DNA from: Acidobacteriota bacterium
Lineage (GTDB): Bacteria > Acidobacteriota > Holophagae > Thermotomaculales > Thermotomaculaceae
Length of the DNA stretch: 64,000 nucleotides
Reading direction: 5' to 3'
NCBI GenBank assembly: GCA_013152385.1
Contig: JAADGL010000055.1
Coordinates: forward strand, 1 to 64,000
Shown here: in pieces, positions 19,345 through 27,824 of the stretch
How the letters are laid out: each line of letters starts with the position of its first letter
Numbering within the stretch: the first letter of the stretch is position 1
Made by a program: the position numbers and the translations under genes
The notes under the pieces: generated by a model
The model's database searches: none
The model's input: only the letters and a program-made list of their open reading frames with translations
What the model was told of the DNA's origin: nothing

Positions 19345-20793
19345 CTATTCGGTACGGGGTTTTCTGTATATCTCCAGGTAGGCACGTACGGTTTCGGACC
19401 ATGAAAAGTTTTCAGCCATGCCGTTTCGGGCAATTTTATCAAAAGCATTCCGGTCTTCCCGGTACAGTTCCACCGCTTTTTTCAGGGTTTCATAGAGCAT
19501 GTACGGGGAGTAGTATTCAAATCCGAATCCGGTCGCGTTTTCCGGCCCGTGTTCGATTGTGGTAACAGTGTCCCGAAGGCCGCCCACCAGGCGAACCAGC
19601 GGTACATTTCCGTATTTCATGGCATAAAGTTGGCTTAAACCGCATGGCTCATAGCGGGACGGCATCAGGTAAATGTCCCCCCCTGCCTGAATCCGGTGGG
19701 CAACCGCCTCGTTGTAATCAAGATAACTGACCGCTTTGCCTTTGTACCGGTATTCGGCCCCCCGGAAGAAATCTTCAAATTCATTTTTTCCCGTTCCGAG
19801 AAGGATGAACTGAATATTCAACTCCATCATCATGTCAAAGACAGGCAGAATCAAATCAATCCCTTTTTGCTCGGTGAGCCGGGTAATAATGGTAACCAGA
19901 GGGGTGTTCCCGTTTACTTCCAGCCCCATTTCCCGTTGCAGTGCCAGTTTGTTTGTCTTTTTGCGGTCAAAGAATTTTGCGGAATATCTGGACTCAATGT
20001 GGCGGTCGAACCAGGGGTTCCAGAGCCGGTAGTCCACTCCGTTCAGAATGCCGGTCAAATGTCCGGCCCGGGAGCGGAGTACCCCGTCCAGTCCGAACCC
20101 GAATTCCGGAGTCTGAATTTCCCGGGCATAGGAAGGACTGACAGTTGTAATTTCATCCGCGTACACGATACCGGATTTCAGGTAGTTGATGTGATTGTAA
20201 AATTCAATCCCCTCCGGTGTAAAATATTCCCAGCCCATATTGAGAAGGTGCATGTCGTGGTGCCAGAAAAGCCCCTGATACCCCAGATTGTGGATGGTCA
20301 GAACGGATTTTGCACCGGTAAATTTTCCCAGTTTCCGGTAGTATTCTTTCAGATAGAAGAGGGCAATGGCGGTGTGCCAGTCGTTCATGTGGAAAACATC
20401 CACTTTTTCCAGCCTGTCCGCAAGTTCCAGTATGGCGCGGGAAAAGAATAAAAAGCGTTCGGCATTGTCGGCATAGCCGGTGTCCCCGGTGCCGAACAAA
20501 TGTTCCCGGTTGAAATAGTGTTCATTTTCTATCAGGTAAACTGTTAAATTTTCTGAAATATTTATCTTTGACACCGAAGCGGATACGGTTCTGGCGCCAA
20601 TGGGGATGTCAAATTGAATCCCGGCCGGTTCAACGGGAACCGCTGCCCGGTTAATGGCATTGTAGCCGGGCAGCACCACAGAGACAAGGTGCCCCCGTTT
20701 TGCCAGTTTTTCAGTGAAACTGCCGGCAAAGTCGGCCAGTCCACCCATTTTAATCAGGGGATAATACTCGGAAACGCCGAAAACAATGTGCAT
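19345..20793 (-). CDS. glgA: Glycogen/starch synthase
   Basis: 482 residues, GT5 family. Elongates alpha-1,4-glucan from ADP- or UDP-glucose. N-terminal donor-binding KMGGLADF (canonical KxGGL) and C-terminal SRYEPCGLSQLYAMKYGNVPLVRLVGGLRDTV (cut here as SRYEPCGLSQLY and PLVRLVGGLRDTV) are intact, as is the catalytic Glu of RYEPCG. Four bases separate it from galT upstream. It is the last gene of the glycogen operon that begins at the promoter near 23610. Confidence 0.95.
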   Translation of the reverse strand: MHIVFGVSEYYPLIKMGGLADFAGSFTEKLAKRGHLVSVVLPGYNAINRAAVPVEPAGIQFDIPIGARTVSASVSKINISENLTVYLIENEHYFNREHLFGTGDTGYADNAERFLFFSRAILELADRLEKVDVFHMNDWHTAIALFYLKEYYRKLGKFTGAKSVLTIHNLGYQGLFWHHDMHLLNMGWEYFTPEGIEFYNHINYLKSGIVYADEITTVSPSYAREIQTPEFGFGLDGVLRSRAGHLTGILNGVDYRLWNPWFDRHIESRYSAKFFDRKKTNKLALQREMGLEVNGNTPLVTIITRLTEQKGIDLILPVFDMMMELNIQFILLGTGKNEFEDFFRGAEYRYKGKAVSYLDYNEAVAHRIQAGGDIYLMPSRYEPCGLSQLYAMKYGNVPLVRLVGGLRDTVTTIEHGPENATGFGFEYYSPYMLYETLKKAVELYREDRNAFDKIARNGMAENFSWSETVRAYLEIYRKPRTE

Positions 20794-20797
20794 GGTT

Positions 20798-21802
20798 CTA
20801 TTCGCTTTCGCCTCTGAGGGCGGCGGCGGCCTGTTCCGGTGCCACCGGGTTGGTGTACAGTTGCCCGCCCATGGCCTGGCCGGGATAACAGGTCAAGACA
20901 GGGTATATTTCCAGATGCCAGTGAAAATACGGAAGGTTTTCTTCCTGGAGCGGCCCGTTGTGCATAACCATTGCGAAGGGGGCATTGCCCAGAACCCGAT
21001 ACAGTTTTTGAAAAGTTTCCGTATAAATTTCCGCAAGGTTGTACAGGTGATTTTTGGAAGAAGCTTCAAAGTGGCTCAAATGGTTCGTCGGAATAATCCA
21101 CGTTTCAAAGGGATAGCGGGAAGCATAAGGGCAGAATGAAATAAAATATTCGTTTTCCGCTACCATTCTGAGGCCGGCTTTCTTTTCCTGTTTTACCATA
21201 TCGCAGAAAACACAGCGTTCTTTTAAATCAAAATATTCTTCACCCCCCAGCAGCTCCTCTTCCACCGTTGCCGGAATAAAAGGGGTGCCGATCATCCGGG
21301 AATGGGGATGAACCACCACATCTCCCACCTGATGGCCGAAGTTTTTGAAATAAAACAGGTAATTGAGCCGGATGTCTTTTCTCAGATCCAGAATCCGATC
21401 ATGAATAGCCCAGAAAACCTGCTCTACCCGGTTGGGTTGGATCCGATGGGGCAGGTCGTTGTGGTAGGGGGATTCGATGAGGATTTCATCTGCTCCCACG
21501 CCGCTCATCCAGTCATAGATGCCGTCCGCTTCTTTCTCCGTTTGGGTTTCCACCCGTAAAACCGGTATCCGGTTGGGAATTACCCGGATATCCCAGTCAA
21601 TCCCTTCTTTGGGAATAAAATTATAGCGGAGAAGTTCCGGTCCGGCTGCAACTTCCTTTCCGGGGCAGAAGGGGCAGTCCGGGTCATGCGCGGGCAGATT
21701 GTCGGGTAAATCCACTTTGTACAGGCCGCTGTCGTCCAGAGGATAGTCCGGATCAATAATCACCCAGCGGTTTTGTACCGGGTCTTTCCGGAATTCAGAC
21801 AT
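20798..21802 (-). CDS. galT: GalT-family nucleotidyltransferase with altered active-site residue
   Basis: 334 residues, HIT-superfamily GalT. Zinc-type DCPFC lies at 42-46. The catalytic nucleophile loop reads VVVHPHSRM (His165-Pro-His167-Ser-Arg169), and the second histidine motif is YFHWHLEI. Known GalT enzymes have HPHxQ; here the Gln is Arg, read directly from the codon CGG. In human GalT the equivalent change (Q188R) nearly abolishes uridylyl transfer. Position between glgA and the branching enzyme suggests a sugar-1-phosphate nucleotidyl transfer or phosphorolysis step in glycogen metabolism rather than galactose use. It overlaps the upstream GH57 gene by 8 bases. Confidence 0.85.
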   Translation of the reverse strand: MSEFRKDPVQNRWVIIDPDYPLDDSGLYKVDLPDNLPAHDPDCPFCPGKEVAAGPELLRYNFIPKEGIDWDIRVIPNRIPVLRVETQTEKEADGIYDWMSGVGADEILIESPYHNDLPHRIQPNRVEQVFWAIHDRILDLRKDIRLNYLFYFKNFGHQVGDVVVHPHSRMIGTPFIPATVEEELLGGEEYFDLKERCVFCDMVKQEKKAGLRMVAENEYFISFCPYASRYPFETWIIPTNHLSHFEASSKNHLYNLAEIYTETFQKLYRVLGNAPFAMVMHNGPLQEENLPYFHWHLEIYPVLTCYPGQAMGGQLYTNPVAPEQAAAALRGESE

Positions 21803-23462
21803 CTTCGCACCACCACGTCAGGTCCAGGCTTTGAAAACAGTCATTTTTCATGTGGCAGCGTTCCAGAAATTTCTCGTCATCCGCTGTCAGTCTTTCTCTG
21901 CCGTTCAGGATATTGGCCATACCGAGAAAACGGGCGACCTCGCCAACATGGCCCCGGAAACGTTTTTCCACATAATCCAGTGCCGACTCTTTATGAATTA
22001 AGAATTGCCAATCCGATGCCTCGGCGAGAAGCAGAGATTTCGCCGCTTCGGTCAATACCGATTTCAATGTTGAATTCTTCTGCCATTTTCCCCGGTTTTG
22101 CTGTACAAAGGAAACAAAATTCCGTTCCACCGAGTACAGTTCCCGGAAAGTCCATTTTGTTTCGTCGTTGAGCCAAACGGAATGATCCGCGTTTTCCCCC
22201 CAGGAACCTTCCGGCAAATCAATGACTTCAGCTGTTTCGGATACCTCCGCCATCTCTCTGCAGGTTACCGGAACGACACTGTCGGTACTTTTAAGGAGAT
22301 GCAGAACTTCATACAGCCAACGGGGCCCTTCAAACCACCAGTGTCCGAAAAGTTCTGCGTCGAACGGCGCCACCAGTACACCGGGACACCCGTTTGTTTC
22401 TTTAAATTCTGCCATCAGGCGGTTTATCAGCCCGACAAAATGTGCCGAATTTTCTTTAATCCGGGCTTCCGCAATTTCCGGATCATAAGGCTGTTTGCCG
22501 CCGAGGTCCACATCGGTTCCGGTAATCCGCCAGAACTTGATGCCGCTGGTATCTTTCATTTTATGAAATTCCAGATAGTACGGGTCACCGGGATAACCGT
22601 GGTGCCGGCTCCAGACCTGATACCCGGTAACATGATCCCGGACAAAAAGCTGCAGGCCGCTTGAGAGTCTGTAAGGCAGATACGGAGTCCTGGAAAAATG
22701 TATTTTGGAAAAATCCGGTTCTTTTTCCGAATACATGCCCAGAAGATTGGCGTTGCCGAGGAGAGGGCTGTCAATTACTGTATATTCCAGCCCTTCTTCC
22801 ACCAGAATTTCATCTACGCCTTTCCGGACAAATCTCTCTTCCGGAACAATCGGATTAACCCACTCTCCGGCCGGACGGTACGCACATTCCGGCATCCAGA
22901 TTCCCTCGGGTTTTCTTCCGAACGCGTTTTCATATACTTGAATACCGGCTTTTATCTGAGCCCGGACACAGGCATCCCGGGACAAAAGGGGAAGATAGCC
23001 GTGGGTGGCCGCGGAGGTCAGAATTTCCACCAGTCCCTCATCCTGAAGTTTCCGGAATGCATCTACAATGTCCCCTCCGCAGAAATTCTGAAACGTGTCA
23101 ATGGAATCTCGATAAAAATCACGCCATCTTCCGGCCAGTGCCGCCATCCGGGAATCACCGGACTCTTCCAGCAGCGTCACGTCTTTTATTGCCAGATTCA
23201 GTTTTTCATTTAAAAATTCGCTGAACCGTTCCCGGAAACCGTCGGACTTCATCTGCTCCACCAGTACCGGTGTCATGCCGATACTGATGGCGGGCCTTTG
23301 CTTTTCGCTTTCGAAACGCCGGAGCGTTTTTAAAAGTGGGAGATAGGTCTCTGCCGCTGCTTCAAACAGCCAGTGTTCACCGTGGGGCCAGACACCGTGA
23401 TTCATTACATACGGAATATGCGAATGCAGCACAAACAGAAAGCGGCCGGTTATTTCATCCAT
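21795..23462 (-). CDS. GH57 alpha-1,4-glucan branching enzyme-like protein (DUF1957)
   Basis: 555 residues. GH57 barrel starting FLFVLHSHIPYV, with the nucleophile region GIWMPECAYRP (Glu) and the acid/base region VAPFDAELFGHWWFEGP (Asp). A C-terminal helical DUF1957 domain ends the protein. GH57 enzymes of this length form alpha-1,6 branches in glycogen. The ATG at 23462 has TGAGG nine bases upstream, better placed than the ATG at 23471, and the longer frame to 23579 lies within the predicted leader. It is first in the GH57-galT-glgA operon, a recurring arrangement in bacteria with GH57 branching enzymes. Confidence 0.9.
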   Translation of the reverse strand: MDEITGRFLFVLHSHIPYVMNHGVWPHGEHWLFEAAAETYLPLLKTLRRFESEKQRPAISIGMTPVLVEQMKSDGFRERFSEFLNEKLNLAIKDVTLLEESGDSRMAALAGRWRDFYRDSIDTFQNFCGGDIVDAFRKLQDEGLVEILTSAATHGYLPLLSRDACVRAQIKAGIQVYENAFGRKPEGIWMPECAYRPAGEWVNPIVPEERFVRKGVDEILVEEGLEYTVIDSPLLGNANLLGMYSEKEPDFSKIHFSRTPYLPYRLSSGLQLFVRDHVTGYQVWSRHHGYPGDPYYLEFHKMKDTSGIKFWRITGTDVDLGGKQPYDPEIAEARIKENSAHFVGLINRLMAEFKETNGCPGVLVAPFDAELFGHWWFEGPRWLYEVLHLLKSTDSVVPVTCREMAEVSETAEVIDLPEGSWGENADHSVWLNDETKWTFRELYSVERNFVSFVQQNRGKWQKNSTLKSVLTEAAKSLLLAEASDWQFLIHKESALDYVEKRFRGHVGEVARFLGMANILNGRERLTADDEKFLERCHMKNDCFQSLDLTWWCEDV

Positions 23463-23581
23463 TTTTTCCATCCTCAATTCCAAATTGCCGTTAATTAAAC
23501 TGAAGACCTCTGCGCAAGCGGTGAACCCACGGATTGACGGGGAACAAATTCCCACTGCACAAAGGCCTGAACTCAACACAC

Positions 23582-23610
23582 AATATAGAATCCCGCCCCC
23601 CCGATGTCAA
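23582..23610 (-). promoter_or_regulatory. Sigma-70 promoter of the glycogen operon
   Basis: On the reverse strand: TTGACA (23610-23605), 17 bases, TATATT (23587-23582). The predicted start is near 23575 and gives a leader of about 113 bases before the branching-enzyme gene. The leader shows no riboswitch I recognise. Confidence 0.7.
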
Positions 23611-23949
23611 CAAAAAGCACATGACTTCCCCCGCAGCCGGGCCTGCTCCCCGTCGCGGCGGCGAATGGAACCCCGGCCCCTTTCCGGTGGACTTGTCCCG
23701 GGTTTCGCTTTCGAACAAATTGTCTGCCGAAGAGACCTTGGCCTTTTTGCCGTGGTGTGGCGAGAGGGGCCCCCTGCAAAACGCCAAAGAAGAGAAGCTT
23801 GTTTTTATTCCCGAATGTTTGCCGGGGAAAGTCATCTCACTTTTCTCTGTTTATTTCCGGCCGTTACGGCCTTTTCTGACTGGGCCGGCTATGCTTTTCC
23901 GCGGAGGGGAAAGGGAAGGGCGGCGGATGAAAAAAGTGAAACAAATCAC
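23611..23949. other. Gene-free divergent intergenic stretch
   Basis: Between the glycogen promoter and the hydrogenase regulator. It is GC-rich and open in several frames over short distances without protein-like sequence or ribosome binding sites. A short GGCCG-TTA-CGGCC hairpin followed by TTTT (23859-23874) is the only structure seen. Confidence 0.45.
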
Positions 23950-23998
23950 TTGCAAGGCGGAGAAAATGTGTTAGGTTGTAAAGTGTAATCTTTCACAA
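23950..23998 (+). promoter_or_regulatory. Candidate promoter and operator of the hydrogenase operon
   Basis: TTGCAA (23950-23955), 16 bases, TAGGTT (23972-23977), a weak sigma-70-like match. An imperfect inverted repeat, TTGTAAAG to CTTTCACAA (23976-23998), with outer arms TTGT/ACAA, covers the predicted start. That is where an autoregulating ArsR-type repressor would bind. Confidence 0.4.
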
Positions 23999-24013
23999 TG
24001 AGGGTGAGGGAAC

Positions 24014-24319
24014 ATGAAAGAGCGTTTGATTCAGAAAATGAAAGCGTTATCCAATGAATGCAGGGTAGACCTTCTGCTGGAACTTGCAAGGGCGGATCAG
24101 CCGGTTCGTGTCGGTGAATTGGCAGCGGCTGTCGGAGTCGGAGAAGCCCGTGTTTCCAGAAGTCTCCAGATTTTATCTTATGCGGGCCTTGTGGTGGCCA
24201 GGCGGAAGGGTACCCGTGTGTTTTACGAGTTGAACAAGGGAGATTGTGTCGCGATTTCTTTAAGCGGCTGTCTTCTCGGTGCGTTGGAGTCTGAAAAAGA
24301 ACCGAAAACTGAGAAATAG
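24014..24319 (+). CDS. ArsR-family transcriptional regulator
   Basis: 101 residues. Winged helix-turn-helix of the ArsR/SmtB type: MKALSNECRVDLLLELARA, VGELAAAVGVGEARVSRSLQILSYAGLV, then the wing RRKGTRVFYEL. Three cysteines are present (in NECR, GDCVA and SGCLL) but not in the classical CxC metal site. It stands 18 bases before the hydrogenase genes and is surely co-transcribed with them, so it probably senses redox or metabolic state, or a metal, and controls hydrogenase expression. The ligand is unknown. Confidence 0.85.
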   Translation: MKERLIQKMKALSNECRVDLLLELARADQPVRVGELAAAVGVGEARVSRSLQILSYAGLVVARRKGTRVFYELNKGDCVAISLSGCLLGALESEKEPKTEK

Positions 24320-24337
24320 AGGAAAGGGGATGGTGAA

Positions 24338-24850
24338 ATGACCGCAGGAATTCGGGCGGCAACGGATGAGTTGCAGGATGTTCTTCGGAAGTTCGGGAAG
24401 AACCGGACGGATCTGCTGCCGATACTGGTTGAAATCAATCGTTATTTCGGGCATATTGACAGCAATTCGATTATTGAAGTGAGCCGGTACACAGGTGTTC
24501 CCATCGGGGAGATTCACGGTGTAATCACTTTTTATTCCTTTCTCGGCCAGAAGAAACGCGGACGGTTTGTGATTCGCCTCTGCCGTACAATCAGCTGTGA
24601 TATGGCGGGTAAAGATCAGATTGTTCGGGTGCTGGAGAAGGAATTGGGGATTTGTTTCGGGGAAACGACGGATGACGGGATGTTCAGCCTGGAGTATACC
24701 AACTGTATCGGGATGTGTAACAATCCGCCCGCGATGCTGATTAACGATAAGGCATACGGGGGCCTGACGCCGGAACGGGTTGTGGAAATTCTGGATTCGT
24801 TCAAGTTGTCGGAGTATCAGGATATGTTCGGGTACGGAGGGGTGGAATGA
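24338..24850 (+). CDS. hydC: NuoE-like [2Fe-2S] hydrogenase subunit (HydC type)
   Basis: 170 residues, thioredoxin-like [2Fe-2S] protein. N-terminal helices include LLPILVEINRYFGHI and GVPIGEIHGVITFYSFL. Ligands are Cys in RLCRTISCD and in NCIGMCNNPPAM. In trimeric [FeFe] hydrogenases this subunit passes electrons between the flavin subunit and HydA. It overlaps the NuoF-like gene by ATGA. The name hydC is given by analogy with Thermotoga-type HydABC. Confidence 0.93.
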   Translation: MTAGIRAATDELQDVLRKFGKNRTDLLPILVEINRYFGHIDSNSIIEVSRYTGVPIGEIHGVITFYSFLGQKKRGRFVIRLCRTISCDMAGKDQIVRVLEKELGICFGETTDDGMFSLEYTNCIGMCNNPPAMLINDKAYGGLTPERVVEILDSFKLSEYQDMFGYGGVE

Positions 24851-26016
24851 AGAATGAGAAGAAAAAAATACTCTTCGGGGAGTTCGTGACAGGAGCGGCG
24901 TTGACCCGGGCATTGGAGATGGGGCCTGAGGCGGTTGTGACGGAGGTGAAAGCATCGAATCTCCGGGGCCGCGGCGGAGCGGGGTTTCCAACGGGATTGA
25001 AATGGGAATTGACCGCGAAGCAGGAATCGGATGAAAAGTTTGTTATCTGCAATGCCGATGAGGGGGAACCCGGTACTTTTAAGGACAGGCTTCTTTTGAT
25101 GGAACAGCCGGAAAAGGTTCTGGAGGGTATGGCCATTGCCGGGGTGGCAATCGGCGCAAAGCAGGGGTTTATTTATCTTCGGGGTGAGTATGTTTATTTA
25201 AAGAAGGAGTTGGAAGAGGCAATTTCTTCCATGGAAGACCGGGGATTTCTCGGTTCCCGCATCAATGGAGGCGATTTTTCTTTTTCAGTTGAAATCCGGC
25301 TGGGTGCGGGGGCCTATGTATGCGGGGAGGAGTTCGCGCTGATTTCCTCCATGAACGGTTACCGCGGTGAGCCCCGGAATAAACCGCCGTATCCCAGTGA
25401 AGCGGGATACCGGGATAAACCGACGGTTGTCAATAATGTGGAAACACTTTGCTACATTCCCTATATTGTGACAAAAGGGGCACAGTGGTTTAAAGAGCAT
25501 GGAACCCGGGCATCCACCGGAACAAAGCTGTTTTCGGTTTCCGGAGATGTGAAGCATCCCGGTGTGTATGAACTGGAGCTGGGGATTACGGTCAATCAGC
25601 TGCTGGCGGAGGTTGGAGGCGAAGGGGCGAAATCTGTTCAGGTGGGCGGTGCTTCCGGGCTCAATGTGGCTGAAAAGGATTTTGATCAGCCCATTTGCTT
25701 TGAGGGGCTGCCCCCCGGCGGGTCTATTATTGTTTTTGGCCATCAACGGGATATGCTTCATGTTCTGAAAAATTTCATGGAGTTTTTTGTGGAAGAGTCC
25801 TGCGGCCAGTGCACGCCCTGCCGGGAAGGCAATTACCGTCTGCTGGAAGGGGTGAGGATGCTGGAGAAAGGGGAATGTTCGGTTCGTTATCTGAAAGAAC
25901 TGGAGGCTCTCTGTGATGTGATGAAGGATTCTTCAAAATGCGGGCTGGGACAGACGTCTCCCAATGCTTTTCTGTCCATTGTCGAAAATTTTAAAACCGA
26001 AATTCTGTATCGGTGA
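24847..26016 (+). CDS. hydB: NuoF-like NADH-binding flavoprotein subunit (HydB type, short)
   Basis: 389 residues. FMN/NADH site: NLRGRGGAGFPTGLKW, then NADEGEPGTFKDR and the GAYVCGEEFALISSMNG loop. The [4Fe-4S] ligands are ESCGQCTPCREG plus a downstream Cys in SSKCGLG. It is much shorter than Thermotoga HydB because it lacks the N-terminal thioredoxin-like domain and the C-terminal ferredoxin domain, so it is a plain NuoF core. With NuoE-like and HydA partners it should couple NADH oxidation or formation to hydrogen. Whether it bifurcates with ferredoxin cannot be told from sequence. Confidence 0.92.
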   Translation: MKNEKKKILFGEFVTGAALTRALEMGPEAVVTEVKASNLRGRGGAGFPTGLKWELTAKQESDEKFVICNADEGEPGTFKDRLLLMEQPEKVLEGMAIAGVAIGAKQGFIYLRGEYVYLKKELEEAISSMEDRGFLGSRINGGDFSFSVEIRLGAGAYVCGEEFALISSMNGYRGEPRNKPPYPSEAGYRDKPTVVNNVETLCYIPYIVTKGAQWFKEHGTRASTGTKLFSVSGDVKHPGVYELELGITVNQLLAEVGGEGAKSVQVGGASGLNVAEKDFDQPICFEGLPPGGSIIVFGHQRDMLHVLKNFMEFFVEESCGQCTPCREGNYRLLEGVRMLEKGECSVRYLKELEALCDVMKDSSKCGLGQTSPNAFLSIVENFKTEILYR

Positions 26017-26024
26017 GGATAGAC

Positions 26025-27824
26025 ATGAGTGAAATGATTTCTGTCCGGATTGATGATATCAGCTGTGAAGTTGAGAAGGGAACAACGATTCTGCAGGCGT
26101 GCAAGAGTGCGGGGCTGAGAATCCCCACCCTCTGTTATCATCCGGATCTTGAGGTGGCGGGGATTTGCAGGATTTGTGTGGTGGAAGTGGAAGGGATGAG
26201 CGGGCTGCAGGCGGCCTGCGCTTTTCCGATTCGTCAACCCATTACGGTACGGACCAATTCTCCCCGTATCCGCCGGGCGCGGCGGGTGAATCTTGATTTG
26301 ATTCTTTCCGAACATTACGGAGATTGCTATACCTGTGTCCGGAACGGAAGCTGTGAGCTGCAGGCACTGGCAAGGGAATATGGAGTGGACCGGTACCGGT
26401 ATCCCAGTACAACGGCTCCGAAATTCAGAATTGACCGGTCAACTGCCATTGTCAGGGATCAGAACAAGTGTATTTCCTGTAAGCGTTGTATTCGTACCTG
26501 TATTGATTTGCAGCAGGTTTCGGCTCTGGAAACCGCCAACAGGGGGCATGATGTTTTGATTCAAACTGCTTTTGACAAGCCGATTTCCGAAGTGGTCTGT
26601 ATCAACTGCGGCCAATGTATCAACCGCTGTCCCACCGGTGCGCTTCGCTCCAATATGCCCAATGAGCTGCTCTGGCATGTGATTGATGATCCTGAAAAGC
26701 ATGTGATTATTCAGACTGCGCCCAGCCCCCGGGCCGCAATCGGCGAAGAATTCGGTTATGAGCCCGGTACATCGGTAACCGGGAAGTTGAATGCCGCGCT
26801 CCGGCGTCTGGGGTTTGACAATGTGTTTGATACGAATTTCGCGGCGGATCTGACAATTATGGAAGAGGGGACGGAGCTGCTGACACGTTTAAAAAAAGTG
26901 CTGGTGGATGGAGATTCTTCTGTCAGGGTGCCGATGTTTACTTCATGCTCCCCCGGATGGGTAAAATATGTTGAACATTATTATCCCGAATATCTTGATT
27001 ATCTGTCCACCTGCAAGAGCCCGCAGCAGATGTTCGGAGCTCTTTTGAAAACGTATTACGCGAAAAAGACGGGAATTGACCCGGAGAAGATGGTGGTGGT
27101 GGCGCTGATGCCCTGTGTGGCGAAGAAGTTTGAGTGTAACCGCCCCGAGATGTCGGACAGCGGATATAAAGATGTGGATTTTGGCTTAACGACCCGGGAG
27201 ATGGCTGTGATGATCAAGGAGGCCGGAATTCATCTGAAGGATATGCCGGATGAGGATTTTGACCACCCTCTGGGCCTGGGTTCCGGCGCGGGGCTGATTT
27301 TCGGTGCTACCGGCGGGGTGATGGAGGCGGCTATCCGGAGTGTGTATGAGATTGTGACCGGGCGCCCGGTACCGTTCAAAGGGCTGGATGTTACTCCGGT
27401 CCGGGGAATGGAGGGAATTCGGGATGCGGCGCTGACGATTGAGAATCCGCTGCCGGAGTATCAGTGGCTGGACGGCGTTACACTGAAGGTGGCGGTGGCC
27501 CACGGAACAGCCAACGCAAAGATTTTGATGGAGAAGTTAAAGGAAGGCCGGTTGGATTATCATTTCATTGAGGTGATGGCCTGTCCCGGCGGCTGTCTCG
27601 GCGGTGGCGGCCAGCCGATTCCGACATCCCCGGAGATCCGTGCCGCCCGCGCACGGGCGATTTATTCGGAGGACCATGAACTTACGGTAAGAAAGTCACA
27701 TGAGAATCCTGAAATTAATCAGCTGTATGCGGAGTTTCTGGGGAAACCTCTGGGACAGTTGTCTCATAAGCTACTCCATACCCGTTACACCCCGAGGGGG
27801 CGCTTTTTTACGGAGGGATTTTGA
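26025..27824 (+). CDS. hydA: [FeFe]-hydrogenase catalytic subunit
   Basis: 599 residues. Order: N-terminal [2Fe-2S] domain (CYHPDLEVAGICRIC and a later Cys), His-Cys3 [4Fe-4S] region (HYGDCYTCVRNGSC), a two-cluster ferredoxin domain (CISCKRCIRTC and CINCGQCINRC) and the H-cluster domain. H-cluster motifs are TSCSPGW (306-312), LMPCVAKKFEC and MACPGGCLGGGGQP, with FGATGGVMEA. In the first motif the second Cys of the usual TSCCPGW is Ser. The ATG at 26025 follows GAGG and starts eight bases after the previous stop. HydG and HydF maturases follow in the same operon. Confidence 0.95.
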   Translation: MSEMISVRIDDISCEVEKGTTILQACKSAGLRIPTLCYHPDLEVAGICRICVVEVEGMSGLQAACAFPIRQPITVRTNSPRIRRARRVNLDLILSEHYGDCYTCVRNGSCELQALAREYGVDRYRYPSTTAPKFRIDRSTAIVRDQNKCISCKRCIRTCIDLQQVSALETANRGHDVLIQTAFDKPISEVVCINCGQCINRCPTGALRSNMPNELLWHVIDDPEKHVIIQTAPSPRAAIGEEFGYEPGTSVTGKLNAALRRLGFDNVFDTNFAADLTIMEEGTELLTRLKKVLVDGDSSVRVPMFTSCSPGWVKYVEHYYPEYLDYLSTCKSPQQMFGALLKTYYAKKTGIDPEKMVVVALMPCVAKKFECNRPEMSDSGYKDVDFGLTTREMAVMIKEAGIHLKDMPDEDFDHPLGLGSGAGLIFGATGGVMEAAIRSVYEIVTGRPVPFKGLDVTPVRGMEGIRDAALTIENPLPEYQWLDGVTLKVAVAHGTANAKILMEKLKEGRLDYHFIEVMACPGGCLGGGGQPIPTSPEIRAARARAIYSEDHELTVRKSHENPEINQLYAEFLGKPLGQLSHKLLHTRYTPRGRFFTEGF

